From an uncultured Amaricoccus sp. (GTDB taxonomy: Bacteria > Pseudomonadota > Alphaproteobacteria > Rhodobacterales > Rhodobacteraceae), in assembly GCF_937858865.1 (NCBI RefSeq), contig NZ_CALLYO010000054.1:1-7584 (forward strand): a DNA stretch of 7,584 bases. Direction: 5' to 3'. The position numbers and the translations under genes were made by a program. Position 1 is the first letter of the stretch, and each line of letters begins with the position of its first letter. The notes beneath the pieces were generated by a model. It was not told where the DNA came from, did not search any database, and worked only from the letters and a program-made list of their open reading frames with translations. Shown in pieces: positions 1 through 5,630 of this stretch.

Positions 1-30
1 CCGAAGCCCGCACTGTGCGGACCCATGCGC
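1..30 (-). other. Left-edge segment after the reductase gene: small inverted repeat and possible next start codon
   Basis: Leftward of the reductase stop codon there is a perfect 6-bp inverted repeat around one base (CCGCAC at 8-13 and GTGCGG at 15-20), which could fold as a 5-bp stem with a 3-base loop. On the minus strand an ATG at 26-24 lies only 4 bases after the stop and opens a frame reading MGPHSAGFG to the window edge. It could be the first codons of a downstream operon gene. No GGAGG-like site precedes it, so this is only a possibility. The segment is too short to decide between a weak terminator and a gene start. Confidence 0.15.
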
Positions 31-1074
31 TCAGGCCACTGCGTCGAGCCCGAGCGCCAGGAACCGGTCGAGCCGCGCCACCTCGGCGGCGGGCAGGCTG
101 ATCCCCTCCGCCTCGGCCTTCTCCCGCGCGGCGAAGCGGCGCTGCGAGGGAAGCCGCGCCCCCTGCCCGACGATCGCCTCGAAGAGCCCCTCGGCCCGGG
201 CGAAGGGATCGCCCGGCCGGCCGGCGGCGAAGGCCTCGGGCGAGAAGGCGAGGAGGATCTCGCCGTGGCCGGGGGCGAGCGTGGTGCCTCCGAGCCGCTC
301 CAGCGCCTCCGGGCTCGTCAGGTCGCCGATCATCGCCCCGGCGAGCAGCTCGATCATCGTCCCGATCGCCGAGCCCTTGTGGCCGCCGAAGGGCAGCATC
401 GCCCCGGCGAGCGCCGCCGCCGGATCGGTCGTCGGCCGCCCCTCGGCGTCGATCGCCCACCCCTCCGGCAGCGCCCGGCCGGCCCGGCGGTGCAGCTCGA
501 CCTCGCCGCGCGCCGCAACCGAGGTGGCGAAGTCGAAGACGTAGGGCGCCCGCCCCGGCCGCGGCCAGCCGAAGGCGAAGGGGTTGGTGCCGAGCAGCGG
601 CCGCGTCCCCCCGCTCGGTGCGACCGTGGCATAGCTCGGGCACATCACCATCGCCGCCAGCCCCTGGCCGGTCACGAGCTCGACCTCCGGCCAGAGCGCC
701 GAGAAATGCGTGCCGTCGTTGACGACGAGGGCGGCGAGCCCGAGCCGCCGCGCCCGCTCGGCCAGCACCGGCACGCCGAGCTCGACCGCCGGCGCGGTGA
801 AGCCGAAGCGCGCGTCCACCCGCACGATGCCCGCCGCCTCGCCTTCCACGAGCACCGGCTCCGCCCCCGGCTCGACCTTGCCCGCCTTCACCGTGCGCAG
901 GATGCCCTCGATCCGGTAGAGCCCGTGCGAGGCGCAGGCATCGCGCTCGCCGGCCACCACCACCCGCGCCACGGCGCCCGCCTGGACCGGGTTCAGCCCG
1001 GCGCGGCCGAGGATCGCCTCGACCCGCTCCTGGAGCTCGGCGATGCTCACGAGGGTCGTCCCGGCCGCATGCAT
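31..1074 (-). CDS. LDH2/MDH2-family NAD(P)H-dependent reductase, probably delta1-piperideine-2-carboxylate / delta1-pyrroline-2-carboxylate reductase
   Basis: A 347-residue cytosolic oxidoreductase of the malate/L-lactate dehydrogenase-2 fold, at the family's normal length. Visible family blocks are the SHG motif at 49-51 with the conserved His50, THFSALWPEVE at 122-132, GTNPFAFGWPR at 162-172, FDFATSVAARGEVE at 180-193 and PFGGHKGSAIG at 228-238. The THF..LWPEVE block and the LHRRAGRALPEGWAID stretch match my memory of DpkA-type imine reductases better than malate or lactate dehydrogenases. Those enzymes reduce the cyclic imines formed from D-lysine or D-/hydroxyproline to L-pipecolate or L-proline with NADPH. 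The ATG start at 1074 is supported by a GGGGAGG site 9 bases upstream. The gene is transcribed divergently from the stator-like pair. Membership of the LDH2 family is secure; the exact substrate is inferred, and ureidoglycolate or other 2-ketoacid dehydrogenases are the main alternatives. Confidence 0.85.
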   Translation of the reverse strand: MHAAGTTLVSIAELQERVEAILGRAGLNPVQAGAVARVVVAGERDACASHGLYRIEGILRTVKAGKVEPGAEPVLVEGEAAGIVRVDARFGFTAPAVELGVPVLAERARRLGLAALVVNDGTHFSALWPEVELVTGQGLAAMVMCPSYATVAPSGGTRPLLGTNPFAFGWPRPGRAPYVFDFATSVAARGEVELHRRAGRALPEGWAIDAEGRPTTDPAAALAGAMLPFGGHKGSAIGTMIELLAGAMIGDLTSPEALERLGGTTLAPGHGEILLAFSPEAFAAGRPGDPFARAEGLFEAIVGQGARLPSQRRFAAREKAEAEGISLPAAEVARLDRFLALGLDAVA

Positions 1075-1083
1075 GTCGCAGAT

Positions 1084-1090
1084 CCTCCCC
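1084..1090 (-). promoter_or_regulatory. Ribosome binding site of the reductase gene
   Basis: On the minus strand GGGGAGG sits 9 bases before the ATG at 1074. It favours that ATG over the out-of-frame ATG four bases downstream and over the in-frame GTG at codon 9. Confidence 0.65.
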
Positions 1091-1193
1091 TTCCGTCGCG
1101 CGGCAACCTGTCAGGCATGCAGCAGGAGTGCAAGCCGCCCGGGACGCGCGCGCGAAGGCCTCCGGGAGCGGAATCTGCCGGAAGGAAAGGCAG

Positions 1194-1222
1194 TTGGAAA
1201 GCGATCCGCAGCGGCGTAAGGT
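1194..1222 (+). promoter_or_regulatory. Candidate sigma70-type promoter for the stator-like operon
   Basis: TTGGAA at 1194-1199 (4 of 6 matches to TTGACA) is followed 17 bases later by TAAGGT at 1217-1222, which keeps the TA and final T of the -10 consensus. The predicted transcript start near 1229 would leave a leader of about 30 bases before the ATG at 1258. The match is weak, and GC-rich alphaproteobacterial promoters are poorly predicted by eye. Confidence 0.25.
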
Positions 1223-1257
1223 CCGGCGATCCGTTCCCGAGGGAAGACCTGCCGACG

Positions 1258-2508
1258 ATGGTGCTCAGTCAGACGGCCGAACCGCATTTCTCCCAACCGG
1301 TGCGGCAGATCGTCCTGATGCTGATCGTGCTCGGGCTGACGGCGGCGCTCGCGGTGCTGATCTTCCCGGTGGTGCAGGAGATCTTCCTCGCCTCGCCCTA
1401 CCTGAAGATCTTCATCCTCCTCGTCTTCTTCGTCGGCGTGCTCGCCTGCTTCTGGCAGGTCTTCACCCTCATCACCTCGGTCAGCTGGATCGAGGGCTTC
1501 GCCATCGACCGGCCGGGCCACGAGTTCACCCGCCCGCCGCGCCTGCTCGCCCCGCTCGCCGTGCTCCTCTCCGGGCGGCGGGCGCGGCGCTCGCTCACCT
1601 CGACCTCGACCCGCTCGATCCTGGAGTCGGTCGCGACCCGCATCGAGGAGCAGCGCGACCTCACCCGCTACATCATCAACCTGCTGATCTTCCTCGGCCT
1701 GCTCGGCACCTTCTACGGCCTCGCCACCGTGGTGCCGGCCGTCGTCAACACCATCCGCTCGCTCGCGCCGCAGGAGGGGCAGAGCGCGGTGGACAGCTTC
1801 GACAGCCTGATGCACGGGCTCGAGGGGCAGCTCGGCGGCATGGGCACCGCCTTCGGCTCCTCGCTCCTCGGCCTCTCCGGCTCGCTCGTCGTGGGCCTCC
1901 TCGAGCTCTTCGCCAGCCACGCGCAGAACCGCTTCTACCGCGAGCTCGAGGAATGGCTCTCCTCGATCACCAAGCTCGGCGTCACCGGGGTCGAGCCGGA
2001 GGAGGCGCTGACGGCGGCGAACGTGCTCACCGTCATCGGCCAGACCGCCGAGCAGATCGACCAGCTCCGCGAGGTGGTGGAGCAGGGCGTGGCGCGCTCG
2101 GCGGAGACCGAGACGCGGATCGGCGAGCTCGCCACGCTCCTCGCTCGCCCGCCCGCCCCCGCCGTCGACAACGCGCTTCTCGAGCGCATCGCCGCCGGGC
2201 AGGAGCGGATGGTGCAGCTGCTCGCGGCGCAGCCGCGCGGCGAGGGGCACGAGCGGCACGACCGGCTGCTGCTCGAGCGCATCGCCCAGGCCCAGGAGCG
2301 GATGGTGGCCGTGCTCGGCGCCCGCGACGAGGAGGGCGGCGGGATCGACGCCGAGACCCGCTCGCGGCTGCGCTCGATCGACACCCAGGTGCTGCGCATC
2401 CTCGAGGATCTCTCGGCCGGGCGGCAGGATCTCGTCACCGAGATCCGCCAGGACATCGCCGGCCTCGCCGAGGCGCTGCGCCAGGTGGCGGCGCGGGGGA
2501 GGTACTAG
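1258..2508 (+). CDS. MotA/TolQ/ExbB-like proton-channel protein with long cytoplasmic tail
   Basis: A 416-residue inner-membrane protein. Four hydrophobic segments lie at about 17-39, 47-72, 138-163 and 195-219. The Arg-rich 73-137 loop should be cytoplasmic, which puts residues 220-416 in the cytoplasm as well. TM3 has the family signature GLLGTFYGL (147-155) and TM4 has GGMGTAFGSSLLGLSGSL (193-210). Thr151, Thr197 and Ser201 are plausible counterparts of the polar residues lining the ion path in TolQ, ExbB and MotA. The 197-residue tail is helical and charged, contains a tandem repeat, and is much longer than in ExbB or TolQ. The ATG at 1258 is chosen because the hydrophobic core begins soon after it and GAGGGA lies about 13 bases upstream; the open frame further upstream has no membrane-protein character. 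It pairs with the OmpA/MotB-like gene starting 3 bases after its stop. Flagellar MotA is unlikely, since the loop is short and no flagellar genes are present. The substrate or task of the motor is unknown. Confidence 0.85.
   Translation: MVLSQTAEPHFSQPVRQIVLMLIVLGLTAALAVLIFPVVQEIFLASPYLKIFILLVFFVGVLACFWQVFTLITSVSWIEGFAIDRPGHEFTRPPRLLAPLAVLLSGRRARRSLTSTSTRSILESVATRIEEQRDLTRYIINLLIFLGLLGTFYGLATVVPAVVNTIRSLAPQEGQSAVDSFDSLMHGLEGQLGGMGTAFGSSLLGLSGSLVVGLLELFASHAQNRFYRELEEWLSSITKLGVTGVEPEEALTAANVLTVIGQTAEQIDQLREVVEQGVARSAETETRIGELATLLARPPAPAVDNALLERIAAGQERMVQLLAAQPRGEGHERHDRLLLERIAQAQERMVAVLGARDEEGGGIDAETRSRLRSIDTQVLRILEDLSAGRQDLVTEIRQDIAGLAEALRQVAARGRY
2176..2319 (+). repeat. Tandem duplicated helix motif in the tail of the MotA/ExbB-like protein
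   Basis: Residues 307-323 (LLERIAAGQERMVQLLA) and 338-354 (LLERIAQAQERMVAVLG) are near copies, 31 residues (93 bp) apart. The DNA is also similar: both copies contain CTCGAGCGCATCGCC and CAGGAGCGGATGGTG. This points to an internal duplication. The copies flank a hydrophilic Gly/His/Arg linker. Confidence 0.85.
2495..2502 (+). promoter_or_regulatory. Ribosome binding site of the OmpA/MotB-like gene
   Basis: GGGGGAGG lies inside the last codons of the upstream gene, 9 bases before the ATG at 2512. With only 3 bases between stop and start, the two genes are almost certainly translated together from one mRNA. The site fixes the start so that the WPGFVDAMT block is included. Confidence 0.75.
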
Positions 2509-2511
2509 GCG

Positions 2512-4029
2512 ATGGCGCTGTCGAGCCGGCGCGCGGGACGCTTCCCGGCGCAGATCTGGCCGGGCTTCGTCGACGCGATGACGGCACTCATTCTCGTCCT
2601 CTTCTTCGTGCTCTCGATCTTCATGATCGTGCAGTTCGTGCTGCGCGACACGATCACCGGGCAGAGCCAGCGGCTCGAGGAGCTCTCGGTGCAGGTCGCG
2701 AACCTCGCCGACGCGCTCGGGCTCGAGCGGAGCCGCGCCGACCGGCAGGCGGCACTGGTCTCGACGCTGACCGGCGAGAAGGCGGCGGCCGAGGCGCGCG
2801 TCGCCGACTTCGAGGCGCAGGTGGCGAGCCTCCTCGCCCGCAATACGGATCTCTCCGACCGGCTGACCGCGGCCGAGACCGAGAGCGCCGGGCGGCTGAG
2901 CGCGAACGAGGCGCTCGAGGCCGCGCTCGCCCAGGCGCGCAGCGAGCTCGACGCCGGCGCCGAGGCGGCGCGGCTGGCCGCGGCGCGGCGCGAGGCGCTC
3001 GAGGCGCTGGTCGCGGTCCTGCGCACGGAGGCCGCGACATCGGCCGGGAAGCTCGACGAGGCCGAGGCGGCGCGCCTCGCCGACGCGGCGGCGGCCGAGG
3101 CGCTGCGCGAGCGGCTGGAGAATTCCGAGGCCGAGCTCACCGCGATGACGCTGAGCCTCGAGGCAGAGCGGAAGAAGGCGGAGGAGACGCTGACGCTGCT
3201 CGCCGCCGCCGAGGCGGCGAAGCAGGGGCTCGAGGGCGAGAAGGCGGCGGCGCTCACCGAGGCGGAGAGGCGGGCGGCCGAGCTCGCCCAGGCCCGGGCG
3301 CTCCTCGCCGGCGAGAAGCAGGTCTCGGCCGAGGGGCAGCGGCAGGTCGCGCTCCTCAACCAGCAGACCGCCCAGCTCCGCGAGCAGCTGAACGCGCTGC
3401 AGGGCCTGCTCGACGCCGCGCGCGAGGAGGACGTCAGGGCGCAGGTGCAGATCGACACGCTGGGGCAGAACCTCAACGCCGCGCTCGCCCGGGTGGCGAT
3501 CGCCGAGCGGCGGCGGGCGGAGCTCGAGGCGGCGGAGCGGGAGCGGCTGGCGGCGGAGGCGAAGGATCTGACCCGCTACCGCTCGGAGTTCTTCGGGCGG
3601 ATGCGCGACATCCTCGGCTCGCGCGAGGGGGTCGAGGTGGTGGGCGACCGCTTCGTCTTCCCCTCGGAGGTGCTCTTCGCCCCCGGCTCGGCGACGCTCG
3701 GCGCCGCCGGCCAGGCGCAGGTGGCGCGGGTCGCGCAGGTGATCCGCGAGGTGGCGGACGAGATCCCGCCCGACATCAACTGGATCCTGCGGGTGGACGG
3801 CCACACCGACAAGACCCCGGTGAGCGCCGACAGCCCGTTCCGCGACAACTGGGAGCTCTCCGAGGCCCGCGCGCTCTCGGTGGTGCGCTACATGGTCGAG
3901 GTCCAGGGCCTGCCGCCCGAGCGGCTGGCGGCGACCGGCTTCGGCGAGTACCAGCCGATCGACCCGGGCGACAGCCCGGAGGCGCTGGCGAAGAACCGCC
4001 GCATCGAGCTCAAGTTCACCGAGCGGTAG
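2512..4029 (+). CDS. MotB/OmpA-like peptidoglycan-binding stator protein with very long coiled coil
   Basis: A 505-residue protein with a short cytoplasmic N-terminus, one TM helix at about 19-44, a periplasmic coiled coil at about 50-360 and a C-terminal OmpA-like domain at about 378-503. The entry to the TM helix reads WPGFVDAMT, and Asp21 aligns with the proton-carrying Asp of MotB, ExbD, TolR and ZorB. The OmpA domain has VDGHTDKTP (428-436), DNWELSEARA (445-454) and KNRRIELKF (494-502). Asp433 and Arg453 match the residues that bind diaminopimelate in OmpA. Residues 18-383 contain no proline. The stretch from RYRSEFFGRMR to FVFPSEVLF resembles alphaproteobacterial proteins usually annotated peptidoglycan-binding protein. 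I recall those as about 340 residues, so the coiled coil here appears extended. It pairs with the MotA/ExbB-like gene. The family call is firm; the biological role is not known from the sequence. Confidence 0.88.
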   Translation: MALSSRRAGRFPAQIWPGFVDAMTALILVLFFVLSIFMIVQFVLRDTITGQSQRLEELSVQVANLADALGLERSRADRQAALVSTLTGEKAAAEARVADFEAQVASLLARNTDLSDRLTAAETESAGRLSANEALEAALAQARSELDAGAEAARLAAARREALEALVAVLRTEAATSAGKLDEAEAARLADAAAAEALRERLENSEAELTAMTLSLEAERKKAEETLTLLAAAEAAKQGLEGEKAAALTEAERRAAELAQARALLAGEKQVSAEGQRQVALLNQQTAQLREQLNALQGLLDAAREEDVRAQVQIDTLGQNLNAALARVAIAERRRAELEAAERERLAAEAKDLTRYRSEFFGRMRDILGSREGVEVVGDRFVFPSEVLFAPGSATLGAAGQAQVARVAQVIREVADEIPPDINWILRVDGHTDKTPVSADSPFRDNWELSEARALSVVRYMVEVQGLPPERLAATGFGEYQPIDPGDSPEALAKNRRIELKFTER

Positions 4030-4040
4030 ATCACGCGCGC

Positions 4041-4054
4041 GATCGCGGGCGATC
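4041..4054. repeat. Small inverted repeat just after the OmpA/MotB-like gene
   Basis: GATCGCGGGCGATC is a perfect 5-bp stem (GATCG/CGATC) around CGGG. It is weak alone but is the first of the hairpin series, 12 bases after the stop. Confidence 0.35.
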
Positions 4055-4077
4055 TGCCGGGGGGAGCGCCGGCCTCG

Positions 4078-4098
4078 GGGAGCCCGCAAGGGGCTCCC
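4078..4098. terminator. Hairpin 1: 8-bp perfect stem, likely terminator element
   Basis: GGGAGCCC (4078-4085) and GGGCTCCC (4091-4098) form a perfect 8-bp stem with loop GCAAG. No T-run follows on either strand, so it would be a non-canonical terminator or an mRNA 3'-end stabiliser. Confidence 0.5.
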
Positions 4099-4120
4099 GC
4101 TCGGCCGGCGCTTGGCGGTC

Positions 4121-4136
4121 GGCCGCCTTTGCGGCC
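4121..4136. repeat. Hairpin 2: GGCCGC/GCGGCC stem with an alternative fold
   Basis: GGCCGC (4121-4126) pairs with GCGGCC (4131-4136) across loop CTTT. The left arm can instead pair within GGCGG (4114-4118) and CCGCC (4123-4127). It can also pair with the identical GCGGCC of the next hairpin at 4152-4157. These folds exclude one another. Confidence 0.45.
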
Positions 4137-4149
4137 TCCCTCCGGCGGA

Positions 4150-4168
4150 AAGCGGCCTTCGGCCGCTT
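4150..4168 (+). terminator. Hairpin 3: 8-bp perfect stem, best terminator candidate
   Basis: AAGCGGCC (4150-4157) and GGCCGCTT (4161-4168) form a perfect 8-bp stem with a TTC loop. On the plus strand it is followed by GAGTCATTGTTCTC, the most T-rich tail of any hairpin in the gap, so it best fits an intrinsic terminator of the rightward operon. The T-run is still imperfect. Confidence 0.5.
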
Positions 4169-4181
4169 GAGTCATTGTTCT

Positions 4182-4199
4182 CCCCGCCTGTTGGCGGGG
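4182..4199. terminator. Hairpin 4: 7-bp perfect stem, first hairpin met by leftward transcripts
   Basis: CCCCGCC (4182-4188) and GGCGGGG (4193-4199) form a perfect stem with loop TGTT. Transcripts of the beta-propeller dehydrogenase gene meet it about 80 bases after their stop codon. No T-run follows on either strand. Confidence 0.45.
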
Positions 4200-4279
4200 C
4201 CCCTGGTCTGCTCGATAGGAAAGCTTGCCAGTATGAAATCCTTCGGGGGCGGGGTCGGGGCGCGCGGTGCGCCCTTCCG

Positions 4280-5578
4280 TCAGGCCGGAGTCACGCGCCA
4301 GATGACGTCGCCCACGTCGTCGGCGACGAGGAGGGCGCCGTCGGGGGCGAGGGTGACGCCGACCGGGCGGCCCCAGGAGGCCTTCTCGTCGGGGGAGAGG
4401 AAGCCGGTCAGGATGTCGCGGGCGGGGCCCGCGGGGCGGCCGTTCTCGAAGGGGACGTGGATGACGCGATAGCCCGAGAGTTGCGAGCGGTTCCAGGAGC
4501 CGTGCTGGCCGATCACCATGCCGGCGGGGAAGCCGGGCAGCGTGCCGGCCGGCAGCCAGCAGAGGCCGAGCGAGGCGGTGTGGCCGCCGAGGGCGAAGTC
4601 GGGGCGGAGCGCGGTCGCGACGAGGGCCGGGTCCTGGGGGACGCGGTCGTCGACGGTCCGGCCCCAGTAGCAGTAGGGCCAGCCGTAGAAGCCGCCCTCC
4701 TGCACGGAGGTCAGATAGTCGGGCGGGGTCTCGTCGCCGAGGCCGTCGCGCTCGTTGACCACGGTCCAGAGCGCGCCGGTCACCGGCTCCCAGGCGAGGC
4801 CGACCGGGTTGCGGAGGCCGCTCGCGAAGATGCGCGCCGCGCCGGTCGCCACGTCTACCTCGTAGATGCAGGCGCGCCCCTCCTCGACCGCCATCCCGTG
4901 CTCGGCGATGTTGCTGAGCGAGCCGACGCCGACGTAGAGCCTGGTGCCGTCCGGGCTCGGCAGCAGGCTGCGCGTCCAGTGGCCGCCGGGCTTGAACGCG
5001 ACGAGGCGGCGGCCCTCGGCCCGGAGCCGGGTGGCGCCGGGCTCGAAGGGGAAGGCGACGAGGCCGTCGGTATTGCCGAGGTAGAAGGTGTCGCCGAGGA
5101 GCGCCATGCCGAAGGGCTGGCGCTGGTTCTCGAGGTAGGTGTCGCGCATCTCGGCGTCGCCGTCGCCGTCGGCGTCGCGCAGCAGCGTCACCCGGTTCGG
5201 GCTCGGCCCCTGGGCGGCGGCGCGCTTCATGGTGGCGTTGACGGCGACGTCGAAGACCGAGCGCGACTCGTTCGGCAGCGTGAGCGATTCCGCCGCCAGC
5301 ACGTCGCCGTTCGGCAGCACCAGCATCCAGCGCGGGTGCTTGAGACCGGTGGCGAAGGCGTTGACCTTCAGCCCCGCCGCCGCGACCGGGGTGCGGCCGG
5401 CCGGCCAGCCGCGGGCGGTCGGCATCTTCAGCGTCGGGATGCTGCCCTGCGGCCGCGCCGGCGGGATCGCCGGCTCCGGGCCGAAGGCCTGCGGGCCGGA
5501 GGCGGTATGCTCGCGGAAGCGGATGGCGGTGGCGCCGACGAGCGCCACCCCGCGGGCGATGATCTCGGACAGACCCAT
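4280..5578 (-). CDS. PQQ-dependent sugar dehydrogenase-type beta-propeller protein (glucose/sorbosone dehydrogenase family)
   Basis: A 432-residue protein with the six-bladed propeller pattern of the soluble glucose/L-sorbosone dehydrogenases. These enzymes oxidise sugars or related alcohols and aldehydes with the cofactor PQQ and calcium, usually in the periplasm. Visible blocks are LPNGDVLAAES (88-98), DADGDGDAE (135-143, an acidic loop typical of this family), GGHWTRSLLPSPDG (198-211), LRNPVGLAW (255-263), GGFYGWPYCYWG (295-306), QHGSWNRS (358-365) and GRPVGV..APDG (403-414). His200 and Arg256 are likely counterparts of the catalytic His and PQQ-contacting Arg of soluble glucose dehydrogenase. 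The ATG at 5578 has GGAGG 6 bases upstream. The N-terminus (MGLSEIIARGVALVGATAI) is not a convincing Sec signal, which is odd for a PQQ enzyme. It lies 52 bp downstream of the ABC permease on the same strand. The family is clear; substrate and true PQQ use are not. Confidence 0.85.
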   Translation of the reverse strand: MGLSEIIARGVALVGATAIRFREHTASGPQAFGPEPAIPPARPQGSIPTLKMPTARGWPAGRTPVAAAGLKVNAFATGLKHPRWMLVLPNGDVLAAESLTLPNESRSVFDVAVNATMKRAAAQGPSPNRVTLLRDADGDGDAEMRDTYLENQRQPFGMALLGDTFYLGNTDGLVAFPFEPGATRLRAEGRRLVAFKPGGHWTRSLLPSPDGTRLYVGVGSLSNIAEHGMAVEEGRACIYEVDVATGAARIFASGLRNPVGLAWEPVTGALWTVVNERDGLGDETPPDYLTSVQEGGFYGWPYCYWGRTVDDRVPQDPALVATALRPDFALGGHTASLGLCWLPAGTLPGFPAGMVIGQHGSWNRSQLSGYRVIHVPFENGRPAGPARDILTGFLSPDEKASWGRPVGVTLAPDGALLVADDVGDVIWRVTPA

Positions 5579-5584
5579 GGCGTT

Positions 5585-5589
5585 CCTCC
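5585..5589 (-). promoter_or_regulatory. Ribosome binding site of the beta-propeller dehydrogenase gene
   Basis: GGAGG on the minus strand lies 6 bases before the ATG. A second GGAGG, 6 bases further upstream (5591-5595), makes the leader purine-rich. It supports the ATG at 5578 and a start without a signal peptide. Confidence 0.7.
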
Positions 5590-5599
5590 CCCTCCGGCC

Positions 5600-5616
5600 G
5601 CCGGCATCTAGCCGGC
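5600..5616 (-). repeat. Intercistronic hairpin between permease and dehydrogenase genes
   Basis: GCCGGC (5600-5605) and GCCGGC (5611-5616) form a 6-bp perfect stem with a 5-base loop, 14 bases after the permease stop and 21 bases before the next start. There is no T-run. It may lower read-through or mark an mRNA processing point. It may equally be chance in GC-rich DNA. Confidence 0.3.
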
Positions 5617-5630
5617 TGCCGCGCCGCGCT

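Larger units (their letters stand above)
1075..1257. promoter_or_regulatory. Divergent intergenic region between the reductase and stator-like genes
   Basis: These 183 bases separate two genes that run apart, so promoters for both directions must lie here or within the gene starts. I see the reductase ribosome binding site, one candidate rightward promoter and an 8-bp direct repeat (GCGATCCG at 1201-1208 and 1226-1233). I see no convincing leftward -35/-10 pair. Frames that stay open through the region are unlikely to be coding, because no start with a ribosome binding site precedes them. Confidence 0.5.
4030..4279. other. Convergent non-coding gap with hairpin cluster
   Basis: Two genes run toward each other into these 250 bases. 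The gap has a run of perfect inverted repeats between 4041 and 4199, listed separately, then about 80 bases with no clear structure, including a locally less GC-rich patch around 4206-4245. I see no ORF with a ribosome binding site. The likely role is termination of transcription from both sides. A small RNA cannot be excluded. Confidence 0.5.

Noticed and set aside
25..1257. N-terminal extension of the MotA/ExbB-like gene back to an ATG at 25
   Set aside because: The extension is antisense to the reductase gene, has a shadow-like composition and lacks any ribosome binding site. The membrane protein begins naturally at 1258.
1258..4029. Zorya anti-phage system
   Set aside because: The pair resembles ZorA and ZorB in design, but no ZorC, ZorD or ZorE gene follows. 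The next gene is convergent and metabolic, so a defence call is not supported.
1258..4029. Flagellar motor stator motA/motB
   Set aside because: The cytoplasmic loop between TM2 and TM3 is only about 65 residues, the coiled coil is far longer than in MotB, and there are no flagellar genes nearby.
1111..4089. A 992-codon frame without stops on the minus strand opposite both stator-like genes
   Set aside because: It is antisense to two genes with clear domain matches. Its translation is Arg/Leu/His-rich low-complexity sequence, and it has no ribosome binding site. GC-rich codon bias removes stops from this frame.
1128..4472. A 1114-codon plus-strand frame overlapping the stator-like genes
   Set aside because: It is shifted relative to the MotA/ExbB-like and OmpA/MotB-like frames and reads as Arg/Ala/Gly-rich nonsense with no recognisable domain.
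4112..5611. A 499-codon plus-strand frame opposite the beta-propeller gene
   Set aside because: It is antisense to a gene with many conserved motifs, and its translation has no domain character.
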